Program-made: the position numbers and the translations under genes
Notes under the pieces: generated by a model
Database searches by the model: none
Told to the model about the DNA's origin: nothing
The model's input: the letters and a program-made list of their open reading frames with translations, nothing else
IMG/VR virus record: IMGVR_UViG_3300022928_002119
Location: 1 to 51,802 of that record
Length of the DNA stretch: 51,802 bases
Reading direction: 5' to 3' (one strand)
Source: a virus
Part shown: piece after piece, positions 1 through 8,295 of the stretch
How the letters are laid out: each line of letters begins with the position of its first letter
Numbering within the stretch: position 1 is the stretch's first letter

Positions 1-2
1 AG

Positions 3-299
3 AAAGAGGACGTAGACTTCTGTGTGAACTGTGGTGAATTGGTGTTCTCAGAAACACTGAACGAGGACCTCAAGAAATGGTTCAAGGACAAATGGGTGCG
101 TTTTGGTCCTGATGGCAAGATCAGGGGAGACTGTGCGAGGGGTTCCAGCAAGGAAGGAAAACCCAAGTGCCTACCAAGATCGAAAGCACACGCACTGGGC
201 AAGAAAGGCAGGAAGTCGGCGGCCAGCAGGAAGAGAAGAGAAGATCCCAACAAGAATAGACGTGGCAAGGCCAAGAACGTGGCCACCAAGAAGAAATAG
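3..299 (+). CDS. DUF5872-type basic protein, 5' end outside the window
   Basis: The frame is open to the left window edge, so the true start is not visible. A GTG at 24 exists but has no convincing ribosome site, and the residues before it read in frame. The visible N-terminus has a CxxC pair (FCVNCGEL) like a small zinc ribbon half. Next comes a segment with KWVRFGPDGKIRGDCA and a very Lys/Arg-rich C-terminus. This pattern matches the small basic DUF5872 proteins common in marine T4-like phages; the function is unknown. The basic tail suggests nucleic-acid binding, which is inference. Confidence 0.65.
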   Translation, partial: KEDVDFCVNCGELVFSETLNEDLKKWFKDKWVRFGPDGKIRGDCARGSSKEGKPKCLPRSKAHALGKKGRKSAASRKRREDPNKNRRGKAKNVATKKK

Positions 300-329
300 T
301 ATCACTGCTGGACCTAATTAAATAGTTCC

Positions 330-1070
330 ATGGACTGGAAATTTTGGTACACCCTCAAGAAACAAATCAACGACAGCCACCATGAAGAGTTAATCAAGGA
401 AGACACCATGTACTTGCCTTACCGATTCGTTGATTACCTATTGTTGAATAAAGTAATGCATAATTTCAAACCAAACAAAGTTGGGTGGATAGGTGGATTT
501 TCAAATCTAGATTTCTTTATATCTCAATATGGAGTGGACAGCATCAAAGAATGCATCAACGTTGACGGATGTCCTGCAAACACATGGCTCAGTAGAAAGC
601 ACAAGCAGTACAAACAACTATACGGATATCAAGGCAAATACACATTCCATAATCATTGGTATGAAAACAAATATTTCGATGGAGTTGATTTGCTAGTTTC
701 AGGCACGGTCCAACATGATCAAATAGATCCCAATATATTAGAAGGGGTGCATACCTTGATTTTCGATCATCACTCAAATCCAGTTCACTTTGATCGACTT
801 AGAGAGTCTTACAACGGACTAGAACGTAGGGTACTCACGGAAAATTTTGCCGTGTTCACATCAAAAGATTGCGATGCGTTGTTTGACGATATCAAGGAGT
901 TTGGTAAAATTATCAATTCAGACTTTCGATACAAATCGAAATCAAGTAGTACCTGGAATAAATTTACCAAAGACGTGGATGACGCCACTATTGCCGAGTG
1001 CTCTATATTTGAATCTAGCACGGATTGGGATGACAAGATCAAACCAATAATGGATCCACAAAGAAAATAG
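330..1070 (+). CDS. Hypothetical protein, methyltransferase-like fold possible
   Basis: This is a 246-residue protein of no family I recognise with confidence. A hydrophobic strand followed by glycines near residues 51-57 (VGWIGGFSN) and later strands (LLVSG near 121-125, LIFDHH near 142-147) give it the rhythm of a Rossmann-type fold such as a SAM-dependent methyltransferase. No complete motif is present. The gene is visibly more A/T-rich than the polymerase gene downstream, so it may be cargo acquired by the phage. It stands between the DUF5872 gene and the promoter at 1071. Confidence 0.55.
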   Translation: MDWKFWYTLKKQINDSHHEELIKEDTMYLPYRFVDYLLLNKVMHNFKPNKVGWIGGFSNLDFFISQYGVDSIKECINVDGCPANTWLSRKHKQYKQLYGYQGKYTFHNHWYENKYFDGVDLLVSGTVQHDQIDPNILEGVHTLIFDHHSNPVHFDRLRESYNGLERRVLTENFAVFTSKDCDALFDDIKEFGKIINSDFRYKSKSSSTWNKFTKDVDDATIAECSIFESSTDWDDKIKPIMDPQRK

Positions 1071-1099
1071 TTTACACAAACGAAAAAGTGTATTATAAT
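1071..1099 (+). promoter_or_regulatory. Sigma70-type promoter for the dsbA-like/DNA polymerase genes
   Basis: TTTACA at 1071-1076 and TATAAT at 1094-1099 are separated by exactly 17 bases. The start codon at 1126 follows after a short leader with AGGAGA at 1115-1120. Position, spacing and a good Shine-Dalgarno together make this a strong early/middle promoter candidate. Confidence 0.8.
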
Positions 1100-1125
1100 A
1101 CTTTCATAAACAACAGGAGAAACAA

Positions 1126-1383
1126 ATGGCAGTAAGAAACTTTAACGACGCTGAAAAGCAGAAATTGATCCAGATCATTTCCCAAGGCTCACAGGTACTA
1201 GGTGAAGTAGAAGATTTGAAGGGTGGATTGAAAGACACAGTAAAAGCAATATCAGAAGAACTAGAATTGAAACCAGCACTGATCAACAAAGCGATATCCG
1301 TTGCACACAAAGGTAACTACCAGAACATCGCAGACGAGATGGACACGCTGGAGAGCATACTTAACACGGCCGGCAAACTTTAA
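1126..1383 (+). CDS. dsbA: DsbA-like double-stranded DNA-binding protein (T4 late-transcription type)
   Basis: This 85-residue protein has length and pattern close to phage T4 DsbA, a small dsDNA-binding protein that binds near late promoters. The shared features are a central helix (DLKGGLKDTVKAISEELE) followed by a segment with AxxVAHKGNYQN, which aligns with the T4 helix ending in ALYHKDNRD, and then an acidic C-terminal helix. The match is made from memory of the T4 sequence, not by a search. It has a strong AGGAGA ribosome site and its own promoter, and it overlaps the next start by one base (TAATG). It is named for its T4 counterpart, not for the disulfide isomerase. Confidence 0.6.
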   Translation: MAVRNFNDAEKQKLIQIISQGSQVLGEVEDLKGGLKDTVKAISEELELKPALINKAISVAHKGNYQNIADEMDTLESILNTAGKL

Positions 1384-1667
1384 TGTTAGCGAAAGTCAGA
1401 TCATTCTGGCTTCGCAGTTTTGAGAGTGACAGGACGGCGTTCTATTTTGAACTCGTCAGTTTCGTTTTCACGGTTGCGGCCAGCATGACCCTAGCCATAT
1501 CCGCCAGAGACCCCAACATGCTCATAGTGTATCCAGCATTCTTCGTTGGTGCGACCACACAGTGTTACGCATCATACAGGAGAGGCGCGGCATGGGTGAT
1601 GATTTTGACTTTCTACTTCAGTTGTGTTAATATATTTGGATACGGCGTGGCCGCAGGATGGTGGTAA
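1383..1667 (+). CDS. Small membrane protein, three hydrophobic segments
   Basis: This 94-residue protein has an N-terminal basic stretch and three hydrophobic segments at about residues 22-40, 46-62 and 70-92. It probably sits in the host inner membrane. It starts at the ATG overlapping the upstream stop (TAATG), so translation is likely coupled to the DsbA-like gene. Its stop lies one base before the polymerase start. I do not recognise a family. The place beside DNA polymerase suggests early expression but does not reveal a role. Confidence 0.75.
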   Translation: MLAKVRSFWLRSFESDRTAFYFELVSFVFTVAASMTLAISARDPNMLIVYPAFFVGATTQCYASYRRGAAWVMILTFYFSCVNIFGYGVAAGWW

Positions 1668-1668
1668 G

Positions 1669-4332
1669 ATGAGTTACATAGATGCATTATACAAGAAGGA
1701 CGAGGACAAGATATACGTCGTAGAACGTGATCCCAAGAAGGGCAGGATATTCACGGAGTATGATGCCAGGTACGTGTTCTACTACGAGGACGCCAGGGGC
1801 AAACACAGGTCAATGACCGGTGCACCATTACAGCGGGTGCAGTGTAGCACACAAAAGGAATTCATAAAGGAACAGCGAATAAGATCCAACAAACAACTGT
1901 ACGAGAATGACATCAATCCCGTGTTCAGGTGCCTGGAAGAGAACTACCTGGGCAAGGAGACGCCCAAATTGAATGTCATGTTCTTCGACATTGAAGTGGA
2001 CTTCGATCCCGATCGGGGTTATTCAACAACAGATGATCCGTTCATGCCCATAACTGCCATAAGTTGTTACATGAGCTGGACGGACCAACTGGTCACATTC
2101 GCTGTGCCTCCCAAGACGATCAGTATGCAGGACGCTAAAGAACTGACGAAAAGATTTGACAACACCATGCTTTTCGAGAAAGAGAAAGACATGCTGGACG
2201 CATTCCTGGAACTGGTGCAGGACGCAGACATCCTGTCGGGTTGGAACAGTGAAGGTTACGATATCCCATACACCGTGGGTAGGATACAGAAAGTATTAAG
2301 TGGTGATGATACGAGACGTTTGTGTTTCTGGGGAGAGAAACCAAAGAAGAGGGTGTTTGAGAAATACGGACGGGAGCAATTGAGTTTTGATCTTGTGGGT
2401 CGTGTACACTTGGACTTGTTGGAACTATACAGGAAATACACATATGAGGAGAGACACAGTTTCAGGCTTGATGCAATAGGCGAACATGAACTAGGTGAGA
2501 GGAAGACAGTTTATGAGGGATCGCTAGATAACCTATACAAGAATGATTTTGGATTGTTCATAGAATACAACAGGCAGGACACAGCACTACTGGCCAAACT
2601 TGAGAAGAAATTGAAGTTCATAGAACTGGCCAATGAGATAGCACACCAGAACACTGTGCTGTTACAGACCACGATGGGTGCAGTTGCAGTCACAGAACAG
2701 GCAATCGTAAATGAAACACACAGACGTGGAATGCAGGTGCCGGCCAGGAAGTACAAGAAAGACGGTGAGGAGAATCAACCTGCGGCAGGAGCCCACGTGG
2801 CGACCCCACAAAAAGGAATACACGACTGGATAGGATCTGTTGACATAAACTCACTGTACCCTAGTGTGATCAGGGCATTGAACATGGGTCCTGAGACCAT
2901 AGTGGGTCAGATAAGACCAGTGATCACTTCAGCAGAGATCAATAGGGCCAAACACGCCAAGAAATCATTCGCGGCGGCATGGGACAGCCAGTTTGGTAGT
3001 TGGGAGTACCAGGCCGTGATGAATCAGGAGAAAGGTACGGAGATAATTGTTGACTGGGAGGACAAAACCAGTGTGCGTATGAGTGCGGCACAACTGTACG
3101 AGATCATATTCGATGGCAACAACAAATGGATGCTGAGTGCTAATGGTACCATATTCACTTACGAACATGAAGCAATTATTCCAGGTCTGTTGAAACGTTG
3201 GTACGCGGAGAGACAGGACATGCAGAAGAAGATGCGTGAGTGTGGAGACAACGAGATCGAGAGGGAATACTGGGACAAGAGACAACTTGTGAAAAAAATT
3301 AACTTGAACAGCCTGTATGGTGCGATACTAAATCCAGGATGTAGATTCTTTGACATCAGGATAGGACAATCAGTAACACTTACAGGCAGATGTATCACAA
3401 AACACATGGCCAGCAAGGTCAATGAGATCGTGGCTGGCAAGTATGACCACAAGGGTGAAAGTGTTGTGTATGGAGACACTGATTCTGTTTACTTCTCGGC
3501 ATACAAGACACTACAGAAAGAGATCAATGAAGGTGTCATACCATGGACCAAAGATTCAGTTGTGGCACTGTATGACAGGATAGCAGATGAGGTTAATGGA
3601 TCGTTCAAAGCGTTCATGACCAAGGGCTTCCATTGTCCCAGCACACGTGGTGAAGTGATCGCCGCGGGCAGAGAACTAGTGGCGTCTAAGGGATTGTTCA
3701 TCACAAAGAAGAGATATGCCGTGCTTTACTATGACAAGGAAGGCAAACGTGCTGATGTAGAAGGTAAGGAGGGCAAGATGAAGGCCATGGGATTGGATCT
3801 CAAACGTTCAGACACACCTGTTTTCGTACAGGACTTCTTGAGTGACCTACTGTACATGGTACTGACAGGAAAAACAGAAGAGCAAGTGCTAGAAAAAATT
3901 AGTGAATTCAGAGCAGAGTTTAAATCTAGGCCAGGGTGGGAGAAAGGTTCTCCCAAGAGGGCAAACAACATGACCAAGTACACAGCGGCAGAAGAGAAGG
4001 CAGGTAAGACTAACATGCCAGGACATGTTAGGGCCAGCATGAACTGGAATAAGTGTAGAGAGATGTATGGCGACAAGTACAGTATGCCAATAACGGATGG
4101 TGCCAAAGTTATTGTGTGTAAACTAAAACAGAATCCGCTGGGTTACACTAGTATTGCGTACCCTGTTGATGAGATGCGTATACCGGAATGGTTCAAAGAA
4201 CTGCCATTTGACGGTGATGCCATGGAGGCCACGATACTTGACCAGAAGATCGACAACCTTATAGGAGTATTGGGTTGGGACGTGCAGTCAACAGAAACCA
4301 CGAACACATTCAACAAACTGTTTGAATTCTAA
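1669..4332 (+). CDS. 43: DNA polymerase, family B (T4 gp43-like)
   Basis: This is the replicative phage polymerase, 887 residues against 898 for T4 gp43. The exonuclease site is visible as FFDIEVD (Asp107, Glu109), followed by SGWNSEGYDIPY. The polymerase palm has motif A DINSLYPSVIR from residue 392, motif B KINLNSLYGA and motif C YGDTDSVYF (Asp603, Asp605). A KKRYAVLYYD segment follows, as in gp43. The C-terminus (NTFNKLFEF) resembles the hydrophobic tail by which gp43 binds the sliding clamp. An upstream in-frame ATG at 1624 lies inside the previous gene; ATG 1669, after GGTGGTAAG, fits the family. The proofreading and polymerase domains both appear intact. Confidence 0.97.
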   Translation: MSYIDALYKKDEDKIYVVERDPKKGRIFTEYDARYVFYYEDARGKHRSMTGAPLQRVQCSTQKEFIKEQRIRSNKQLYENDINPVFRCLEENYLGKETPKLNVMFFDIEVDFDPDRGYSTTDDPFMPITAISCYMSWTDQLVTFAVPPKTISMQDAKELTKRFDNTMLFEKEKDMLDAFLELVQDADILSGWNSEGYDIPYTVGRIQKVLSGDDTRRLCFWGEKPKKRVFEKYGREQLSFDLVGRVHLDLLELYRKYTYEERHSFRLDAIGEHELGERKTVYEGSLDNLYKNDFGLFIEYNRQDTALLAKLEKKLKFIELANEIAHQNTVLLQTTMGAVAVTEQAIVNETHRRGMQVPARKYKKDGEENQPAAGAHVATPQKGIHDWIGSVDINSLYPSVIRALNMGPETIVGQIRPVITSAEINRAKHAKKSFAAAWDSQFGSWEYQAVMNQEKGTEIIVDWEDKTSVRMSAAQLYEIIFDGNNKWMLSANGTIFTYEHEAIIPGLLKRWYAERQDMQKKMRECGDNEIEREYWDKRQLVKKINLNSLYGAILNPGCRFFDIRIGQSVTLTGRCITKHMASKVNEIVAGKYDHKGESVVYGDTDSVYFSAYKTLQKEINEGVIPWTKDSVVALYDRIADEVNGSFKAFMTKGFHCPSTRGEVIAAGRELVASKGLFITKKRYAVLYYDKEGKRADVEGKEGKMKAMGLDLKRSDTPVFVQDFLSDLLYMVLTGKTEEQVLEKISEFRAEFKSRPGWEKGSPKRANNMTKYTAAEEKAGKTNMPGHVRASMNWNKCREMYGDKYSMPITDGAKVIVCKLKQNPLGYTSIAYPVDEMRIPEWFKELPFDGDAMEATILDQKIDNLIGVLGWDVQSTETTNTFNKLFEF

Positions 4333-4337
4333 ATATC
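4329..4337 (+). promoter_or_regulatory. Late-promoter-like motif CTAAATATC
   Basis: CTAAATATC follows the polymerase stop and lies 3 bases before the ATG at 4341. It contains TAAATA, the core of the T4 late promoter TATAAATA. The same nine bases recur at 5142 and 16428, each between genes. No sigma70 -35 element is evident. Late promoter function is inference. Confidence 0.4.
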
Positions 4338-4340
4338 ATT

Positions 4341-5138
4341 ATGTTAAGCATAGAAGAAATAAAATTACTGATCGAAAAACTAGAAAGGGTCAAAAAAGAG
4401 GACCTGCAGGAGTTGATAGATTCCAATCTAAAGATACTGAAGGACATTGAGTTGGCTGTTGATGCCAACAATAAGGAAATGATAGATAGATTGGATAAAA
4501 CCACAGACTGGTTTAGGGCCGATTTAGCGGATAAGTTGATCAAACAGCAAGTTGATAAGATGTTGAAACACGCCATAAGATCAAAAATTTATAGTTTTGG
4601 GCGATCAAATATGTACAACAGCCTCGAAATAGGTCCAGGAAACGGAATGTTTTCTATGGATTTTAGGGCGTGGCGGCTCAATTATTTCTTAGATGTGTTA
4701 GGTGATCGTGAACAAATTATAAGGAAAATGTTTCCTCCGGCACATCAAAAATATCTAAAATTTTACGTGACTGAAGAGGCCGCGTGTTCAAATATTCCAA
4801 CAGGCAGTTGTAATTTTGTTTTCAGTTGGGACACATTTGTTTTTTTATCGCAGAAGCGTATAAGACAATATCTTCATGATATCAACAGGGTACTGATACC
4901 AGGCGGACACTGTTTTATACAGTATGCCGACTGTCACTTTGACAGAGAATTAGCACAGGCCAAATCCGGATATTGGAGTTACAACACCAAAACTAGCATG
5001 ACGGAAATTATAAAAAATGAAGGTTATGAAATAATGGAAATGGGTCAATTCAGACCAGAGGCCAGTTACGCAATATTCAAGAAACCTGGTAAACAAAATC
5101 CAGTTGTGTACAAAGTTAATGAAATAACACTAGACTAA
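4341..5138 (+). CDS. SAM-dependent methyltransferase with N-terminal coiled coil
   Basis: This is a 265-residue class I methyltransferase. The first ~75 residues are charged and helical (IEEIKLLIEKLERVKKEDLQ), probably a coiled coil. The catalytic part starts near residue 93 with LEIGPGNGMFS (SAM-binding motif I). It continues with NFVFSWDTFVFLS (motif IV-like) and INRVLIPGGHCFIQ (post-motif II). This arrangement is typical of methyltransferase type 11/12 enzymes acting on small molecules or sugars; no DNA-methylase DPPY/NPPY motif is seen. The gene is more A/T-rich than the polymerase and clamp genes on either side, so it looks like an insertion between two replication genes. The substrate is unknown. 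Confidence 0.8.
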   Translation: MLSIEEIKLLIEKLERVKKEDLQELIDSNLKILKDIELAVDANNKEMIDRLDKTTDWFRADLADKLIKQQVDKMLKHAIRSKIYSFGRSNMYNSLEIGPGNGMFSMDFRAWRLNYFLDVLGDREQIIRKMFPPAHQKYLKFYVTEEAACSNIPTGSCNFVFSWDTFVFLSQKRIRQYLHDINRVLIPGGHCFIQYADCHFDRELAQAKSGYWSYNTKTSMTEIIKNEGYEIMEMGQFRPEASYAIFKKPGKQNPVVYKVNEITLD

Positions 5139-5141
5139 GAC

Positions 5142-5150
5142 CTAAATATC
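5142..5150 (+). promoter_or_regulatory. Late-promoter-like motif CTAAATATC
   Basis: A second copy of CTAAATATC, followed by ATATACAATT, lies 18 bases before the clamp gene start. The clamp gene has no obvious Shine-Dalgarno. The matching copies at 4329 and 16428 and the T4-late-like TAAATA core argue for a promoter; function is inferred. Confidence 0.45.
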
Positions 5151-5168
5151 ATATACAATTAGAACATT

Positions 5169-5906
5169 ATGATAGACATCTTAAAAGACATCGTTAAACA
5201 TACGCATGGACTGGGATTCTTGGATCTTGTTAAAATCACCGGAGACGATAAGGAAACTTCAATCGACTCCATGGCAGAAGACAGATCCGTGATCCTGCAA
5301 GGGTCTTTCCACAAGCCACAGACAGAAATGTCTGGTACATTTGGTATGCCTCAAATGGGTAAATTAGATATCCACTTGAAGTGTCCGGAGTACAAGGAGA
5401 AGGCAAACATAACTGTGTTGTCCGGTGAGAGAAACGGTGCAACTATTCCCACAGGAATCCATTTCGAGAATGAAAAGGGTGACTTCAAGAATGACTACAG
5501 ATTCATGAACGCTGAGATCATCAACGAGAAACTTAAGACCGTGAAGTTCAAGGGTGTTAAGTGGGACGTGGAGATCGAACCCTCAGTGGCGAGTGTGCAA
5601 AGATTCAACTTCCAGGCAACTGCAAACACTGAACACAACTCCTTTGTTGTGAGAACTGAAGATGGAAACTTGATTTTCACTTTCGGTGATCAGGCATCAC
5701 ATGGTGGTGAGTTTGTATTCGCAACTGACGTTAAGGGCACACTTAACAAAGGTTGGAGTTGGCCTGTAGGACAGGTGCTACAAATACTTAAACTATCTGA
5801 TTCAGCGAAGGTCACGTTACACTTCTCTAACGAGGGTGCGATGCAGGTCTCTGTTGATTCAGGATTGGGCAAGTATCAATACATCATACCAGCACAGGCG
5901 CAATAA
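5169..5906 (+). CDS. 45: Sliding clamp, DNA polymerase processivity factor (T4 gp45-like)
   Basis: This 245-residue protein is slightly longer than T4 gp45 (228). It has the beta-rich, weakly conserved look of a clamp, ending in a typical final domain: KVTLHFSNEGAMQVSV, then GLGKYQYIIPAQ. This C-terminal pattern is characteristic of gp45 homologues in marine T4-like phages. The protein would form a ring on DNA that tethers polymerase and, in T4, activates late transcription. It sits two genes after the polymerase, and its stop overlaps the DpdA-like start (TAATG). The identification rests on the C-terminal pattern and context rather than catalytic residues, because clamps have none. Confidence 0.75.
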   Translation: MIDILKDIVKHTHGLGFLDLVKITGDDKETSIDSMAEDRSVILQGSFHKPQTEMSGTFGMPQMGKLDIHLKCPEYKEKANITVLSGERNGATIPTGIHFENEKGDFKNDYRFMNAEIINEKLKTVKFKGVKWDVEIEPSVASVQRFNFQATANTEHNSFVVRTEDGNLIFTFGDQASHGGEFVFATDVKGTLNKGWSWPVGQVLQILKLSDSAKVTLHFSNEGAMQVSVDSGLGKYQYIIPAQAQ

Positions 5907-7354
5907 TGACGACGGATAATAGTAAGCAGGAACACTTAGGGGAGTTGAGCAGAGACTTCGCGGTGTTCTTGCCTGCTATATCTAACTTCTACAACACGTT
6001 TATCAGCAAACAGAGAGTTTCAGAAGGCAAACACATATCCGAAGACAGGATTCCAAAAGGCTTTGAGAATGGCGTGGAAGGATTGAACTTCATTAATCCA
6101 AAAGAAGGAATGTTCACTTACCCCACAGCACTGTACTCGGCCGGACATGCCTGTTTGGACATGGAAAAGGTTGGCGACAGAGATCACATGTTCGTAAACA
6201 GAGATAGAGAATTTTCTACTATAGTAGGTGACTCAGGCGGATACCAGATAGGTAAAGGTGTAATAAAATTTGATTGGAAGGACTTCGAGGGTAACAAAGC
6301 AAACAAAGTTAGATCTGACATACTTAACTGGCTAGAGCTCACAAGCGATTGGGCCATGACATTGGATGTACCCACGTGGGCGGCAGATGATCTCAACAGA
6401 CCAAAAACAGGATTGAACAGTTTCCAGGACACGCTGGACGGTACCATATACAATAACAAGTTCTTCCAGAAGAACAGGCTAGGACAAACAAAACTATTGA
6501 ACGTGTTACAGGGAGATGACTGGAACACAGCACAGATATGGTATGACGCTGTCAAAGATTTTGAATTTGAAGGATGGGCTATGGGTGGTATCAACATGTG
6601 TGACATGGAAGTGATGCTCAAGCGTCTAATCATAATGAGAGATGAGAAGAAACTGGACGGCAAAGATTGGATGCACGTACTAGGTACGTCACAGATGGAT
6701 TGGGGTTGTTATCTTACACAGGTACAGAGGCAGGTTAGGAAACACATAAACCCGAACTTCACAATAAGTTTTGACAGTGCATCAGCATTCTTATCAACTG
6801 CTAATGGACTTGTATATACACACAACTCATTCACTCCAGACAGGTGGTCGTTCGTGATGGACAAGGCACCGGATGATAAAACACTGAAAGGATCCGATAT
6901 ACAGTTTCCGTTTGACAGTGGTATTGGACGTAGATTGAAAATGAAAGATGTATGTTGGTATGGCGAGCAGGACGTCAACAAGAATGGCAAAATTGGTGCT
7001 ACAAGTTGGGACAGTTTCAGTTATGTATTAATGATGGCCCATAACGTGTACAACCAGATCAGGGCAATACAGATCGCAAACGATCTCAACGACATAGAAT
7101 CAAGGAAATACAGACCAGAAGTAAAACACTGGAGAAAAACAAAAGCAAGTGACAAGACAGACGAACCAAGCATATACGTTCCGAGGAACATACTGTACTT
7201 CAACACTTTGGTTGAAGAGGTGTTTACCAGCGAGAAGCCTATGGAAGTAATTGCAAACGCATCAAGTTATCTAGCAGACATCAGGGGCAACAGATGGGCC
7301 AGAGCAACAGGAGGTGGTAAAGGTACGAACAATTTCAGTTCTTTATTTGAATAG
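5906..7354 (+). CDS. dpdA: DpdA-like tRNA-guanine transglycosylase paralogue, DNA 7-deazaguanine insertion
   Basis: This 482-residue protein has the signature positions of the TGT superfamily. These are DSGGYQIGKG (Asp109, as in DSGGFQ of TGT), LDVP at 153-156, VLQGDDW at 200-206 (VQGG region), WAMGGI at 224-229 (IGGLS region), HVLGTSQ at 257-263 and SFDSASAF with Asp290, the position of the TGT nucleophile. The C-terminal CxCxxC zinc site of bacterial TGT is absent. Phage members of this group (DpdA) exchange guanine in DNA for a 7-deazaguanine. It overlaps the clamp stop by one base. Its last residues (NNFSSLFE) resemble the clamp-binding tail of the polymerase here. FolE and QueE, encoded farther on, would supply precursor. 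Confidence 0.85.
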   Translation: MTTDNSKQEHLGELSRDFAVFLPAISNFYNTFISKQRVSEGKHISEDRIPKGFENGVEGLNFINPKEGMFTYPTALYSAGHACLDMEKVGDRDHMFVNRDREFSTIVGDSGGYQIGKGVIKFDWKDFEGNKANKVRSDILNWLELTSDWAMTLDVPTWAADDLNRPKTGLNSFQDTLDGTIYNNKFFQKNRLGQTKLLNVLQGDDWNTAQIWYDAVKDFEFEGWAMGGINMCDMEVMLKRLIIMRDEKKLDGKDWMHVLGTSQMDWGCYLTQVQRQVRKHINPNFTISFDSASAFLSTANGLVYTHNSFTPDRWSFVMDKAPDDKTLKGSDIQFPFDSGIGRRLKMKDVCWYGEQDVNKNGKIGATSWDSFSYVLMMAHNVYNQIRAIQIANDLNDIESRKYRPEVKHWRKTKASDKTDEPSIYVPRNILYFNTLVEEVFTSEKPMEVIANASSYLADIRGNRWARATGGGKGTNNFSSLFE

Positions 7355-7363
7355 GAGGACAAC

Positions 7364-7567
7364 ATGGTAACAAAAAGAAAAAAAAGCAAAAAACTAAAGA
7401 AACTACAAGACGAGCACCAGTATCTCGATAGGAAGGTGGCACAACTTACCAAAGACAGACTCAAAGACAGGAGTACCGAAAGCAAGGAGGTGCTTACCAG
7501 ATTGAAAAGGACCAAGTTGATGATCAAAGACGCCATCGCAAGGGCAAAAGCGACATTGACAAACTAG
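7364..7567 (+). CDS. Small highly basic coiled-coil protein
   Basis: This 67-residue protein starts with a lysine-rich block (about residues 4-14) and continues as charged helix throughout. A strong AGGAGG ribosome site lies at 7352-7359, partly inside the stop region of the DpdA-like gene. No family is recognised. The composition suggests nucleic-acid binding or a scaffold role, which is inference. Its 3' end contains the -35 element of the promoter for the next gene. Confidence 0.7.
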   Translation: MVTKRKKSKKLKKLQDEHQYLDRKVAQLTKDRLKDRSTESKEVLTRLKRTKLMIKDAIARAKATLTN

Positions 7568-7584
7568 TCAAACAATATTATAAT
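7556..7584 (+). promoter_or_regulatory. Consensus sigma70 promoter directly abutting a start codon
   Basis: TTGACA at 7556-7561 and TATAAT at 7579-7584 have a 17-base spacer, a perfect consensus match. The ATG of the next gene begins at 7590, only five bases after the -10 box, so transcription should begin at or next to the ATG. The -35 box lies within the end of the upstream gene. This implies a leaderless mRNA for the gene at 7590. Confidence 0.8.
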
Positions 7585-7589
7585 AAGAC

Positions 7590-8126
7590 ATGGACAGAGA
7601 TTACAAAACAGGCAAGAGTAATAGTGTAGGTGTATTTTCAGGACTGGAAGTGGAACACACCCCGGCATTTGGAAAACAGACATTGTTCCTTGCGAGGAAT
7701 GACCTCTACTATGACGAAATTGAAGAAATGGCCAAGAAGGTCGGTGCAGAAGCGATATACTTTGGTGCTAACAGGACATTTATGCACAATCACGCAACAC
7801 AGATCAATCAGATGATCAGGTTGCTTAGGAAAGGTTACTACGTGACCATAGACTATCCACACAGCCTACACAAGGAAGTCAAAGCCAGATTCGAGGGCAT
7901 ATGGACACACGAGAAGTTCATACCTTTCTGTTCGATCATATTCCCCAAATCTGAGGATGACGACAACCTATGTATCAAAGTGGATGATGTGGACTTTGAC
8001 AGCACCAATCCAGGTGTGTGGACCATGACAATGGATCACTTCAAACAGAGTGCAGGATTCACTTCCTGGAAAGAATACAAACAGGACGAACCAATAGAGG
8101 AAAGCGATGCCAAAGAAGCAATCTAA
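7590..8126 (+). CDS. Conserved phage protein of unknown function, probably leaderless
   Basis: This 178-residue protein begins with a segment (GVFSGLEVEHTPAFGKQTLF) of the type seen at the start of conserved hypothetical proteins in marine T4-like phages. A central NRTFMHNH and a YYVTIDYPHS segment are notable, and the C-terminus is acidic. No catalytic motif can be assigned. The next in-frame ATG is about 46 codons later and would remove the recognisable start, so ATG 7590 is preferred although it lies only five bases from a perfect TATAAT and has no Shine-Dalgarno. Its 3' end overlaps the next start by 20 bases. Confidence 0.75.
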   Translation: MDRDYKTGKSNSVGVFSGLEVEHTPAFGKQTLFLARNDLYYDEIEEMAKKVGAEAIYFGANRTFMHNHATQINQMIRLLRKGYYVTIDYPHSLHKEVKARFEGIWTHEKFIPFCSIIFPKSEDDDNLCIKVDDVDFDSTNPGVWTMTMDHFKQSAGFTSWKEYKQDEPIEESDAKEAI

Positions 8127-8295
8127 GTACAGAGAAGGTCTAGCCAGTTACAATGCTTGGATCAAAGACAATAAGAAATTAGAAAAGATGGGTATGTATG
8201 GTGCCGATCATTTTGTTAAAAGAGTAGAAGAACTAGAAGCACAAGTTGAATTATTACAAGACATGTTAGAAAAGGAAAGGAAACGAAACAAATGA
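8107..8295 (+). CDS. Small coiled-coil protein
   Basis: This 62-residue protein has a basic N-terminus and a C-terminal heptad-like helix (VKRVEELEAQVELLQDMLEK), so it is probably an oligomeric coiled coil. It overlaps the upstream gene by 20 bases and the downstream start by four (ATGA), typical of translationally coupled phage genes. No family or function is recognised. Confidence 0.7.
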   Translation: MPKKQSKYREGLASYNAWIKDNKKLEKMGMYGADHFVKRVEELEAQVELLQDMLEKERKRNK

